Shown piece by piece: positions 52,699 through 62,499 of a stretch of 64,000 bases of DNA; positions within the stretch are counted from its first letter, which is position 1; every line of letters begins with the position of its first letter. A model generated the notes under the pieces. That model searched no databases and was not told where the DNA came from. It saw only the letters and a program-made list of their open reading frames with translations. The DNA is taken from contig OZ244818.1 of NCBI GenBank assembly GCA_965220285.1, positions 3,286,001 to 3,350,000 on the forward strand, in the 5' to 3' direction. The position numbers and the translations under genes were made by a program. This DNA is from Bin5 sp009843665. GTDB lineage: Bacteria > Chloroflexota > Anaerolineae > Caldilineales > Caldilineaceae.

Positions 52699-55083
52699 CT
52701 AAGGAGCTTCTTTCCTCGGAAGAACGTCCAGTGAACCGATCTCCAATCTCGACCCCTCCAGATTCAGAGGCTTCAGCGGATCGAGAGAACTGTTCGGGTC
52801 ATACAACCCGGCAATGAGGCGGTAGCTCCCCGGAGGCAGCGACGCAGGAACAGTCAACTTGTGCGTCGAAGTGAGGAACTGGCCGATCTCCCATCGCTGA
52901 AAAGGTGTGTAATCTCCCCCGGGATTCACGTCGGCCTGTGTTACCCCCAATCCCGTTTCGTCCACCAGGTGAACAAAAGCCTTTACCGGAGTTGGTGCGC
53001 CCGTAACAGTCCAGTACAGCTGTACGGGCGCCGTTTCCCCCGCATGGGTTGGGGGCGGGTCGCGCACGGCCTCAAGCCGGATGCCGCCGTAATTGGCTCC
53101 TACAGGCGTGACATCCCAAGTTCGCGAGGTCATACCGGAGGACACAACCACAATCGCAAAGCCAAAGACAAGCCACGCGGCTGCAGGAAGAGACTCACGA
53201 TAAAAAGATGAAGAGATTGTCTCCGCGCCCTTGCCTCTTCGCCTGGAAAGTACAGGGAAAACTAACAGGAAGAACACCGTCAGCCAGCCCAGCGCCGTCA
53301 GTGCGCGGCCAGTCCGGACGGCTCGGGTGGCGCCCCAGTAAAGAACAAGCTCGTGGCTTCCCGGAGGAACTTTCACGCTAACTAAGGATAGTCTCCCCGC
53401 AGGCTCGACCGCCGCTCGCTCTCCGTCTATCGTCACCCGCCACGCGGGATAGAAATATTGGTGAAAGAGAAGACGGAACGCCTGCTCTGTCGAAACAACG
53501 AACTCCTGCCGTAAGAATCCGGCGCGAATGGGCAATACCTCCACTGAGTCCAGATACTCCGATCCCAGGAGTGCGCCGTCAGGGATAACATTGTGAAAGA
53601 GAGGATCGGTTTCTACCCAGGAGGGCCTGAACTCTTTGGGCCAGTGCTGGTGCCACTTGCTTGTCATGCGCCGCAGAGAAGTGGCCGAAAGATCCGGGTA
53701 GTCCTCATCCTTTTCCGTCGAATAACGAAGGCCGCCGACCGAATAATAGATGACAAATGCCGCTGAAAGGACCAATGCCGCCTTGTAGGCCCAGCCTGGC
53801 AGCTTTCCCCAAAACCTTAACGCCTCCAGAGACGCTGCCGCCATCAACGATGTGCCCAAACCGGCAACAACCAGAAATCGCCAGGGGAACTGCAGCTTCT
53901 CGAGTACGCCCTCGGCAACGTGCCACAGCCACGCGCTTCCACGAGTTGTCATCCATACCGAGAAGAGAGTCGTTACAAGCGCAACCAGCGCAAATTGGCG
54001 AAATCGCGCCTCTCTTGACGCGAAGACGCAAAAGCAAACAGCGATGGCAACGGGAATCGAATAGATGGGGACCGGTTTGGCCGGCGCCCATCTGTCTCCG
54101 TACTGCATTGGAAACCCAAGATCAAAAATGTAGCCCCAAAGCCCGAAGCTGCCCTTCCAATGGCTCATCGTGTATCCCTGCCCAACGTGGGTCCACCTCA
54201 GTTCAGCCAGGACCGGAACCGAGTACCATGCGCTCAATAGTGCGCCCCCGGCCATTGCAATGACGACGATGATGAATACCCGGACCGCGCCGCTGTATTC
54301 GTTACGGCCCTTTAGGAACAGTAAAGTCAGAACAAATACGGCAAGAATCGAGAAAGCGGTCATCATCGCAGTCAGTGAGTGCGTAACGACCAATGCCGCA
54401 AATGCGAGTCCCGCCAGAATGAGGGCATGCCTCCGCTTGGAATCCTCAAAAAGGAGCGCCTTTGGGATCGAAGGCAGTCTTACCGAGTGAAGTTCCCTTG
54501 AAGTTGCAATGCGAAGCGCGTACATTGCGAAAGCGGGCAGCCAGGCGAAAGCCAGCAGCTCCGGAAAAGCCCCGTGGAAGAACAGACTGAACAATCGATA
54601 GGGGTACAGCTGATAGCAGAGCACACAGATTATCGCAGGCCAAACTGTCGTAAAGAGCCTTGTCAAGCCAAACATCCACCACGCAGAAAGTGCAAAGCCT
54701 GCAGCGATAGCTATCCGTACGCTTGTCAATACATCCAGCCCGGCGACGTGCAATAATGCTGCGGGAAAATAGAATGCAGGCGGGTAGAAATTCAGAATCG
54801 GGTCGCCGTACCCAAATGAGGATTCTGGAAACCACCGCGGGTAGATGACGCCGTCGCGCAGCGCTTCACCAAGTGTGAGCACACGATAGAAATGAATCAT
54901 CGCGTCGTTCGTGCCGGTCGGCCACTCGGACGTCAAAGCCATCAGCGCTGTGAAAGACAATAGCGCCAGTGAAAACCCGGTGAACAGGTCGCGATGGCGT
55001 TGCCATCCCGATGCCGGGCTGGTTAACAGTTGCACGGTTCCGCTCAATTCAGGCTTTCGGACTCTTATGGTCTCTTGCTGCAT
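52699..55083 (-). CDS. Large polytopic membrane protein (PTPS-related / GT-C-like)
   Basis: 794 aa. About 11-13 membrane helices in two blocks (about 35-470 and 610-660). The first extracytoplasmic loop has TNDAMIHFYRVLTLGEALRD, then the YPRWFPESSFGYGDPILNFY signature of the PTPS-related membrane family (named after a synthase but of unknown function). The ND/DE-like loop and topology resemble GT-C glycosyltransferases such as mannosyl- and arabinosyl-transferases. The C-terminal 130 residues form an extracytoplasmic beta-rich domain. GC and codon bias are clearly lower than in the neighbours, which could reflect transfer. Possibly adds sugars to lipids or secreted proteins (inference). Confidence 0.85.
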   Translation of the reverse strand: MQQETIRVRKPELSGTVQLLTSPASGWQRHRDLFTGFSLALLSFTALMALTSEWPTGTNDAMIHFYRVLTLGEALRDGVIYPRWFPESSFGYGDPILNFYPPAFYFPAALLHVAGLDVLTSVRIAIAAGFALSAWWMFGLTRLFTTVWPAIICVLCYQLYPYRLFSLFFHGAFPELLAFAWLPAFAMYALRIATSRELHSVRLPSIPKALLFEDSKRRHALILAGLAFAALVVTHSLTAMMTAFSILAVFVLTLLFLKGRNEYSGAVRVFIIVVIAMAGGALLSAWYSVPVLAELRWTHVGQGYTMSHWKGSFGLWGYIFDLGFPMQYGDRWAPAKPVPIYSIPVAIAVCFCVFASREARFRQFALVALVTTLFSVWMTTRGSAWLWHVAEGVLEKLQFPWRFLVVAGLGTSLMAAASLEALRFWGKLPGWAYKAALVLSAAFVIYYSVGGLRYSTEKDEDYPDLSATSLRRMTSKWHQHWPKEFRPSWVETDPLFHNVIPDGALLGSEYLDSVEVLPIRAGFLRQEFVVSTEQAFRLLFHQYFYPAWRVTIDGERAAVEPAGRLSLVSVKVPPGSHELVLYWGATRAVRTGRALTALGWLTVFFLLVFPVLSRRRGKGAETISSSFYRESLPAAAWLVFGFAIVVVSSGMTSRTWDVTPVGANYGGIRLEAVRDPPPTHAGETAPVQLYWTVTGAPTPVKAFVHLVDETGLGVTQADVNPGGDYTPFQRWEIGQFLTSTHKLTVPASLPPGSYRLIAGLYDPNSSLDPLKPLNLEGSRLEIGSLDVLPRKEAP

Positions 55084-55716
55084 GGCGTTCGGAAGAAAAC
55101 CCCCTGGTGAAACAGCTCAGGAGTTCGCCAACAGCCAAAGCGTCACACCAGGAGGACCAATCGAATCATATCACACTCTGGACAGCTTATGTCTATGGGT
55201 TTGTGTGGTCGTTAATGGCATGCGCCAGGCTCTGGAAGACCATATGGGACGATCGGGGCACAAGCCGGGTGTAGCCATCAAATTGTGGTAGTTCTTGTCT
55301 TGTGGCGCGGTTGTTGGGTCTTGGTGTTCGGCAATCAGCCTCCATGTCCGCTATCCGAACCTCGGTTCTTTCGCAGCCATCTCCTTGCTTGTCGTTCCAC
55401 ACCCGATCCCCTTTACTCATCAAAAAGTTGGCCTCGCCTTGAGACCCCGCATGGCCAGCCTTGGGCGACCCCAAGGACCGCGAACTGGTCCCCGCAACCG
55501 GCCCTCACCCCACGGTACCGTTGACCGATCTCGCAATTGATTCAGGCACAATCTCGATCCTGCCCCCCAGGCGCTGTCGCCATGCAGACTGGCGCCCGGC
55601 ATGACAAGCGCGAATGGCGCCCCGCTTGTAGTCCCTCAGTCAAGGAGTTGTCATTTGAACGGCAACCATTCCACCACCGATGCCGCCGGCTCAGACCGCC
55701 AGCCCTACCCCTGGCA
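55084..55716. other. Gene-free region upstream of the membrane-protein gene
   Basis: No repeat of the window's classes and no supported coding sequence were recognised. Short open frames exist on both strands, none with a domain. The sequence from 55717 on is a cassette remnant. Confidence 0.5.
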
Positions 55717-55945
55717 GTAGACTCCGGCCACAAAGTCGTACACGAGCAATGGTAGCTCACCCCGGCCCGGTAGAGGCCCAGTCGTGCCGGTGACGCGGTT
55801 CTTCTCCTTCATCCGCGTCACCGGCGAGGCCCGACAGGTTCCGCCGCACACTGTCCCGCAAGCATCCCCCGCCGCCGGCCAAACTGACCGAAACCGGTAT
55901 CAAACCGCAAAACAGAACGCGCTCCAATAGGAGCGCGTTTCCTGT
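55717..55945 (+). pseudogene. Remnant of a third cassette (3' ends of two family genes)
   Basis: 55717-55755 encodes VDSGHKVVHEQW-stop, the last 12 residues of the member 4/7 type. The following 70 bp, including hairpin 55786-55825, match the sequence after member 7. Then 55880-55945 (CAAACTGACCGAAACCGGTA and the AACGCGCTCC / GGAGCGCGTT hairpin at 55916-55939) matches the sequence after member 5. So the bodies of genes 3 and 4 are deleted while both 3' flanks survive in order. Confidence 0.88.
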
Positions 55946-55965
55946 CCCTGCCCCCAAACCCTCCG

Positions 55966-56141
55966 GTAGGGGCAGGCCTTGTGCCTGCCCTGTACACCCC
56001 CAAAGGCCCAATCCCCCACCGTTAACCATCCCCAAAATCCTCCATAACCCCGCATTTCCTGAATCAGACAAAAAAAGGTGTTCTTCGCGCTCCTTCGCGT
56101 CCCTTCGCGGAAAGAAGGTGTTCTCCGCGTCCCTTAGCCGA
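55966..56141. repeat. GTAGGGGCA hairpin and CTTCGCG-type repeats
   Basis: GTAGGGGCAGGCCTTGTGCC hairpin (55966-55990), then CTTCGCG units (56086-56141) as at 26777 and 29058. Confidence 0.8.
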
Positions 56142-56192
56142 TAAATCCATTCAAAATCCAGCAAAAATTCCTCCAAAAACACCCGTTTTCCG

Positions 56193-56201
56193 TGTTATAA
56201 T
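56193..56201 (+). promoter_or_regulatory. Extended -10 promoter for the gene at 56304
   Basis: TGT-TATAAT, a perfect -10 with the TGn extension and no clear -35. About 100 nt before ATG 56304. Confidence 0.6.
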
Positions 56202-56303
56202 AGACTCTTCGCACCGCCGACCTATCCCGGTGCGACTAACCAAAACCATTGCCGGCCCCCGGCCGGACGGCAAGAGCAACACGTATCGAAGGAGATACCA
56301 CCA

Positions 56304-57530
56304 ATGTCGAAAACGCTCTGCAAAGGAATCAGAAAAGACGGCAGCCCCTGCCAGGGCAACGCCCTCGACCAATACGACGGCCTCTGCATCGCCCACGGAC
56401 CCCCCGCCGAACAGGCCTTCCAATGGCGCTCGGAAGGCGGCAAAAACTCCGCCACCGCCGCCCGCCTCGACAAACGCATCCCCGAAAGATTCAAACACCT
56501 GCGCGACGTCCTCGAAACCGGCCTGAAACAGGTCTTGGACGGCACCCTCAGCCCCGCCCGTTACAACGCCTCCTGCCGCGGCGTCAAAATGATACTCGAC
56601 CTCTACCGCCAGTCCGACCAGGAGATGGACCTCATCCGCGCCGAAGAAATCCAGGCCGCTGCCGCCGCATACCTCGGCCTGCACGCCAACCTCGACGTCC
56701 TCGAAGCCGCCGGCGAAATGAGCGACAGACAGGACCAGTTCCGCGCCCAGGCCCTCGTCGACCAGGGCTTCGCCGAATTCAAAGAGCAACTCAACCGCGA
56801 CGACCCCCCCGAAATATTCCTCAACGACAAAGGTCGAGACCGCTTCGGCTACCAGGATCTCGACATACTACAACAGTATCTCAATGAAATAGAGGATGAA
56901 CTGACAGAACCTGACGACCGGCAGTCCGGCCCTCCCGATCTTCCCGAGATTATCGACCTGTTGGAAGAGTTTCAAGAGAGTGTCGAAGAGACCCTGTCCG
57001 ACCTCGCCCGCGACGACGTCGCCCCCTTCGATCCCCTGACCGGCCAGGCCATCACCCAACTCCCGGCCGGCGTCCAAACCCGCTCCAGGCTCGACCGGAT
57101 CACCCACGAAGAGGTAAAGCCCCAGGAATTCCTGGAAGAACAACTTGACAAGATCAAACAGCTGATGCGCCATGCTGAAGAACTCGCCCGGGACGAAGAC
57201 GACAAGCAAGAACCGGAAGAGGCAGCAACCTACGGACCAGAACCGGAACTGGCACCAACATACGAACAAGAACCGGAAGAGGCAGCAACCTACGGACCAG
57301 AACTGGTTGAGGCAGAAACCTACGGACAAGAACTGGAACTGGCACCAACCTACGGACAAGAACCGGAAGAGGCAGCAACCTCCGGACAAAGACCGGAAGA
57401 GGCAGAAACCTGCCGACAAGAACCGGAAGAGGCACAACAGGGCAGCAAAAAACTACAATATATCAAAGAAACTCTGAAAGCCAGCGGAGTCCCGATCGAA
57501 TCCGTGCCAGCTAACTTTCGCTGGCAATAA
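56304..57530 (+). CDS. Cys/His-motif (CKG...CIAH) protein with 10-residue repeat tail
   Basis: 408 aa, paralogue of the protein at 41164. N-terminal motif C6-KGIRKDGSPC-16 and C30-IAH, then GGKNSATAARLDKRIPERFK and a charged helical body. Residues about 303-382 are about eight Glu/Pro-rich 10-residue units (EPEEAATYGP, EPELAPTYEQ and variants), absent in the paralogue. A conserved ending (YIKETLKASGVPIESVP) follows. AAGGAGATACCACC before ATG 56304. It lies just after the third cassette remnant, as the paralogue lies after cassette A gene 3, so the association is repeated. Function unknown; a zinc-dependent or DNA-related role is only a guess. Confidence 0.75.
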   Translation: MSKTLCKGIRKDGSPCQGNALDQYDGLCIAHGPPAEQAFQWRSEGGKNSATAARLDKRIPERFKHLRDVLETGLKQVLDGTLSPARYNASCRGVKMILDLYRQSDQEMDLIRAEEIQAAAAAYLGLHANLDVLEAAGEMSDRQDQFRAQALVDQGFAEFKEQLNRDDPPEIFLNDKGRDRFGYQDLDILQQYLNEIEDELTEPDDRQSGPPDLPEIIDLLEEFQESVEETLSDLARDDVAPFDPLTGQAITQLPAGVQTRSRLDRITHEEVKPQEFLEEQLDKIKQLMRHAEELARDEDDKQEPEEAATYGPEPELAPTYEQEPEEAATYGPELVEAETYGQELELAPTYGQEPEEAATSGQRPEEAETCRQEPEEAQQGSKKLQYIKETLKASGVPIESVPANFRWQ

Positions 57531-57878
57531 AGTCAACACAAAAAATAGAATATAGACGCATATCTGTTCACCCATGGGCAACAGCCGTATTCCCCTACCC
57601 ATCACTCGCCTCAAATGCCCCGCATCTGCCCCCCGCACAGCCCTCCCACCCCCAAAATCACCCAAACCTCGCCCATTTCCGCCCACAAACACCCCCGCCC
57701 CCGCCATCTCCTCAAAAATTCCACCCGCCAACCTCCCCCACCGCCGCCAGCCAGCCGCCCCACCCCCACAAGCAAGAATCCCCACCAATCTCTCACCAAT
57801 CTCTCACCAATCTCTCGTCCCCTCTCGTACATCACACGCCAAACCCCCGCCCCAATCACCGTCCGCACAACTGCCCCC
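57531..57878. other. C-rich intergenic region
   Basis: Low-complexity, strongly C-rich plus strand, with CAATCTCTCAC repeated three times (57788-57819). No gene supported. Confidence 0.6.
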
Positions 57879-58275
57879 ACTAACCACTGACCACTGACCA
57901 CTGACCACTGCAGTTGGGCGGTCGGGCCTATTCGGCCCTCCCTTGTGCGGGGGCTCCGCCCCCGCAACGCCCCCTCTCCTACAACCCCCGCCGCATCGAG
58001 TGTGAGCGCAATATCACCTTGTCCACCCGCTGCAACCGTGCTTCGCCCCACCACCCCCCTTCCCGCCCCCTGCTCACCCCTCCCCAACGCCGCCAGCCCC
58101 CGAATCCCCCTTAATCTCCTAAATCCCCCCAAACTGCGGATCAGACAATCCACCGCCCACTGACCACTGACCACCGACCACTGCATTTCCGCCGCCAGCC
58201 ACCAAATCCCCCTGAATCTCCTAAATCCCCCCAAATCACGGTCCAAATCACGGTCCAAATCGCGGTTCCCTCCGA
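57879..58275. repeat. Composite interspersed element, copy 5, plus extra 3' modules
   Basis: Heptamers ending CTGCAGTT, core 57916-57973, AGTGTGAGCGCAATATCACC segment, 3' module (58106-58150), heptamers ending CTGCATTTCC, then a second 3' module (58205-58240) whose end AAATCACGGTCC is tandemly repeated three times. Confidence 0.85.
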
Positions 58276-58431
58276 AACATTCCCACTCCCCAAATCGTCT
58301 CAACCCCAGCACAAACTGTCGGCTTTCTCGCGCGGGCAGGCCCCGTCCCCCATCCTGCCTTCCACAAGATCGTCTGCAATGCGACCGCGATCGAAAGCAC
58401 CGCGCACCCCTATCTGCCCTGAGACAGGAGC

Positions 58432-61400
58432 ATGAACGTGGCTCCCTCTCTTCGACGCGCCCGCACCACGCTCGCCGCGCTCCTCCTGGCCGCCGCCGCC
58501 ATCCTCCTGCTCCTCAACCCGGCCGCCGCCCAACTCCCCGCGCCCACCCTGTCCGCCCAGCCCGCCGTAGCCGCCGTCAACCTCACCTGGACCGAAATCC
58601 CCGGCGCACACCGCTACCAGCTCATCTCCTGGTGGGACGCAGACACCGGCTGGCAACAGATAGGCGGCGACAACCTCACCGCCGCCGCCTTCAACCATAC
58701 CGGCCTCACCATCGGCACCACCTACTACTACCGCATCCGCGCCCTCGACGTCGACGGCCGCCACGGCCCTTGGTCCGAGCAGCCCTTCGCCACCCCCCAC
58801 GCCGACCTCGCCGCCCCAGAGCTCAGCGCCCAGCCCGCAACCGCCGCCGTCGCCCTCACCTGGACCGAAGTCCCCGACGCCGCCCGCTACCAGCTCATCG
58901 CCTGGTGGGACCCCGACACCGGCTGGCAGCAGATCGGCGGCGACAACCTCACCGCCGCCGCCTTCACACACACCGACCTCACCGCCGCCACCACCTACTA
59001 CTACCGCATCCGCGCCCGCAACACCGCAAACCAGCCCGGCCCCTGGTCCCAACAGCGCTCCGCCACCCTGCCCGGCGCGCAAGCTACGCCAACAACGCCC
59101 ACCGCCACCCTCACGCCTACCTTCACGCCCACCGCCGCACCGCTCTCCCCAACGCCGGCCCCCACGCCAACGGCAACGCCAACCCCCACCGCAATTCCTG
59201 CGCCAACCGCGACGCCAACCTCAACACCGGCAGCAGCCCGGCCCGGTCTCGATTCGTCCAATACACTCGTCGTCTCCGATCTGCAGTCCCCCGTCCTCAG
59301 CGTCCAGGCCGTCGGCGGCACACTCACCCTCAGCTGGACGCCCGTCGACGGTGCCGCCCGCTACGAGCTGACCTCCTGGACCGAAGCCGGCGGCTGGCAG
59401 CCCATCGGCGGCGACAACCTGACCGCCGCCTCCTACAACCATACAGGCCCCATCGCAGCCGCAACCGACTTCTACGTCCGCGCCGTCAGCGCCTCAGGCG
59501 ACCCCGGCCCCTGGTCCGAGCCCGTCTCCGTCACCCCGGCAGATACGCCCCTGTCTGCCTCGGACCCGACCTCCACGCCGGCTGCTACGCCGTCTCCCAC
59601 TCCCACTTCGCCCTCCCCCTCCTTGGCAGAGTCCGCGCTCCCCGCGCCCACCCTGACCACCGCAGCCGCAGACCTTACCGTCCACCTCAGCTGGACCGCC
59701 GTCGACGGCGCCGTACGCTACGAGCTCGTCACCTGGACCGGCGCCGCCGGCCACGTCTGGCTCGGCGGCGACAACCTCACCGCCACCGCCTACGACCACA
59801 CCGGCCTCATCGCCGGCACAACCTACTTCTACTGGGTGAGCGCCGTCAGCGCCTCCGGCCGGGCCGGCCCCTGGTCCCAACAGGTCTCCGTAACCGTCAC
59901 CGGCGCAGGCTCCTCAGCTTCAGACCTGACGCCCACGCCCACAGCCACGCCCACCCCGACTCCAGCCGGTGGGCAGTCGACAGCAGCGCCAACGCCAACC
60001 CCGACAGCCACGCCAACCCCCATCGCAGCAACGTCGAAGTTCGCCCCGCCCGCCCTCACCGCCGAGGCCAAAGCCGGCTCAGTCGAACTGCGCTGGGCCC
60101 CCGTCCACGGCGCCGTCCGCTATATCCTCTTGACCTGGTGGGACGCGACCATCGGCTGGCAGGACATCGGCGGCGACAACCTCACCGCCACCACCTTCAC
60201 ACACTCCACAGTTGTCCCCGGCACAACCTACCACTACACCGCCCGCGCCGTGAACGACGCCGGCGACATTACCGACTGGTCCACCTACGCAACCGCAGTC
60301 GCCCAGTCTGCACAGTCGATGACCTCGACACCTACGCCGACCGCAGCCCCCTCTGTAGACCCAACCGTCACGCCAACGCCAACGCCAACCGCCACCCCCT
60401 ACACAGGTCCCGTCTGGGAATTCGTTACAGCCGCCAACATCACCGGCATCAGGCAAGGTTCCACCGTCACCCTCAACTGGAACCCGCCTCCCGGCGCAGT
60501 CCATTACAACATCTACCACTGCCTCTCTGTCGGAGATGGCATTCCCGTCTGCAGGTTCTCCCTCTTCTTCAGGTCCGCCTACGAACTCGTCGCCCGCGAC
60601 CTGACCGCCACGACCTTCCTGCACGAAGGCATCCTTCGCCCACCCCCCGGCGCCACCTACGCCTACTACTACCGGGTTCAGGCCTGCTTCATCCCCGACT
60701 GCCCAATCCTGACCCGGCCAACCGCCACCGCCACGCCCCCGCCAACGTCAACCCCCACCGCCGCGCCAACACCGACACCGACTGCCGGCGCCTCCGGGCT
60801 GTCCGCCCCCGTCGTGACCGTGGCGGCCGTCGACGGCGCCATTGACGTGCGCTGGAACACCGTCCCCGGCGCAGTCCGCTACATTCTCATCTCCTGGTGG
60901 GATGCCGCCCTCGCCTGGCAGGACATCGGCGGCGGCGACCTCACCGCCACCGCCTTCACGCACTCAGACCTTACGCCCGGCCTGACCTACTACTACAGCG
61001 TCCGCGCCGTCAACGCCGCCGGCGACACCGGCCCCTGGTCCAACTATCCCTCCGCTGTCGCGCCGACGCCGCCCGCGCCGACGCCCACACCGACCCCGCT
61101 CCCTCACGTCTCATCGCCCCCCTATTGGCTCAGCCTCCACCCCTACTACACCAAGTACCTCGACGCCGGCGGAGTCCCCGTCCTCTCATCCAGCGACGTC
61201 TCCGACGAAGAGTTCTACCAGGTCCGCGACACCTTCCTCGCCATGCTTTCCGACCGGCCGGACCTCCGCAAGACCATGGTCGACCACGGCTTCCGCCTCC
61301 TCATCTATCCCCTCAGATTCGAAAAAGGCGGCCTCACCTCCGACCTCCCCGAGTTCAGAGCCCTGGGCTTCTCCAGCCGTGTATTCGGCGCTGCCGGCAG

Positions 61401-62181
61401 AACGCCCTACGGCTGGGTCGCCGGCGGACCCGAAGTCGCCCGCCACTGCAATCGAGTCATGATCCACGAAATCGCCCACCTCATCGAAGACGCCATCAGA
61501 CTGCAGCCCGGCGGCGACCGGTTCATCCAAAAGCTCAACAGCGCCTACCAGGCCGCCATGCTCAGAGGACTCTGGCAGGATCGCTACGCCTCCACCAATG
61601 CCCTCGAATACTGGGCCGAACTCGTCCTCGCCTGGCTCACCCCCAGCCAGTTCGACGGCTGGCTCGGCCCCGGCTACCACAAGCTCGCCGACTACGATCC
61701 CGTCGGCGCAGCCCTCGTCGAGGAAGTCCTTGGCAATCCCACACCATTGACCTTCTGCGAAATCCAGCGCTTCGACCTGCAGGGAACCGTCACCGGGCTC
61801 GACAGCCAGACTCCACTGGCCGATACCTACATCCTTCAGCTCAGCATGCGCTCCCCGGCTAACGGCAACAGACTCCTCGGCACCAGCACCTCCGTCCGCA
61901 GATCCGACAGGACCTTCGCCTTTGAGCGCCTGCTCGTTGAAAAACACTTCCTTGACGCAGCCGCAGACAAGCCCCACATCGTCATCGGCATCTACCGCTA
62001 CAACAGCGCCGGCATCGCCACCTGCCCGTCCGCCGCCTTCCTCGCCCATGACGGCTCCCTCGTAAGGACCACCGACCAGGCCCAGTGGCAGCGCATCCAG
62101 GTCACGGGCAGCCACATCACCGGCCTCGCCCTCACCACACCTCCCAACTTCAACTGGACCCCCCTCCACACTTGCATCTGA
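58432..62181 (+). CDS. Secreted multi-FN3 protein with C-terminal HExxH metallopeptidase-like domain
   Basis: 1249 aa. Signal peptide about 1-35 (ends NPAAA-QLP). Seven FN3-like domains: two adjacent (about 36-215), then five more separated by Pro/Thr/Ala linkers (PTATPTPTA-type). A distinct C-terminal domain (about 890-1115) has HEIAH (1012-1016) and, 42 residues later, EYWAE (1059-1063). This spacing fits a gluzincin-type zinc site like that of anthrax-lethal-factor-like domains, with a Glu as third ligand. A further about 130 residues, with two Cys, follow. Probably an extracellular protease whose FN3 stalk binds a surface or substrate. Substrate unknown; the catalytic role is inferred from motif only. 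Confidence 0.87.
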   Translation: MNVAPSLRRARTTLAALLLAAAAILLLLNPAAAQLPAPTLSAQPAVAAVNLTWTEIPGAHRYQLISWWDADTGWQQIGGDNLTAAAFNHTGLTIGTTYYYRIRALDVDGRHGPWSEQPFATPHADLAAPELSAQPATAAVALTWTEVPDAARYQLIAWWDPDTGWQQIGGDNLTAAAFTHTDLTAATTYYYRIRARNTANQPGPWSQQRSATLPGAQATPTTPTATLTPTFTPTAAPLSPTPAPTPTATPTPTAIPAPTATPTSTPAAARPGLDSSNTLVVSDLQSPVLSVQAVGGTLTLSWTPVDGAARYELTSWTEAGGWQPIGGDNLTAASYNHTGPIAAATDFYVRAVSASGDPGPWSEPVSVTPADTPLSASDPTSTPAATPSPTPTSPSPSLAESALPAPTLTTAAADLTVHLSWTAVDGAVRYELVTWTGAAGHVWLGGDNLTATAYDHTGLIAGTTYFYWVSAVSASGRAGPWSQQVSVTVTGAGSSASDLTPTPTATPTPTPAGGQSTAAPTPTPTATPTPIAATSKFAPPALTAEAKAGSVELRWAPVHGAVRYILLTWWDATIGWQDIGGDNLTATTFTHSTVVPGTTYHYTARAVNDAGDITDWSTYATAVAQSAQSMTSTPTPTAAPSVDPTVTPTPTPTATPYTGPVWEFVTAANITGIRQGSTVTLNWNPPPGAVHYNIYHCLSVGDGIPVCRFSLFFRSAYELVARDLTATTFLHEGILRPPPGATYAYYYRVQACFIPDCPILTRPTATATPPPTSTPTAAPTPTPTAGASGLSAPVVTVAAVDGAIDVRWNTVPGAVRYILISWWDAALAWQDIGGGDLTATAFTHSDLTPGLTYYYSVRAVNAAGDTGPWSNYPSAVAPTPPAPTPTPTPLPHVSSPPYWLSLHPYYTKYLDAGGVPVLSSSDVSDEEFYQVRDTFLAMLSDRPDLRKTMVDHGFRLLIYPLRFEKGGLTSDLPEFRALGFSSRVFGAAGRTPYGWVAGGPEVARHCNRVMIHEIAHLIEDAIRLQPGGDRFIQKLNSAYQAAMLRGLWQDRYASTNALEYWAELVLAWLTPSQFDGWLGPGYHKLADYDPVGAALVEEVLGNPTPLTFCEIQRFDLQGTVTGLDSQTPLADTYILQLSMRSPANGNRLLGTSTSVRRSDRTFAFERLLVEKHFLDAAADKPHIVIGIYRYNSAGIATCPSAAFLAHDGSLVRTTDQAQWQRIQVTGSHITGLALTTPPNFNWTPLHTCI

Positions 62182-62499
62182 CCCCAAACCCACCCCAACG
62201 CCCCCCAACGTAGGGGCACCCCTTGTGGGTGCCCTGGTCGTTACTCTGCGGTTCCCCCGCCGTTTATGGCTATTGCAAACCACACGTGTATAATATCGAG
62301 TGCCGGCTGCAATGCCGCGCCGGTCACAGGGAGACTCCAAAACTTCAACCCTTTACTGGGACTGCGAATCCAGAGCCGTAGGGACAATCTTGGTTCGCGC
62401 CTGGATCATCGGCGATCCGCCCCCTTATGTTAATTGTCATACTGTGCGGCCAAACCTCCGCCGGCTGCATCTGCCCGATTACTACCTGACAAAGGAATA
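62182..62499. other. Intergenic region with hairpin repeat and promoter-like -10
   Basis: GTAGGGGCACCCCTTGTGGG hairpin at 62210-62234, 29 bp after the stop codon and able to act as a terminator. TATAAT at 62289-62294 with no good -35 probably drives the next gene. Nothing else seen. Confidence 0.55.
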
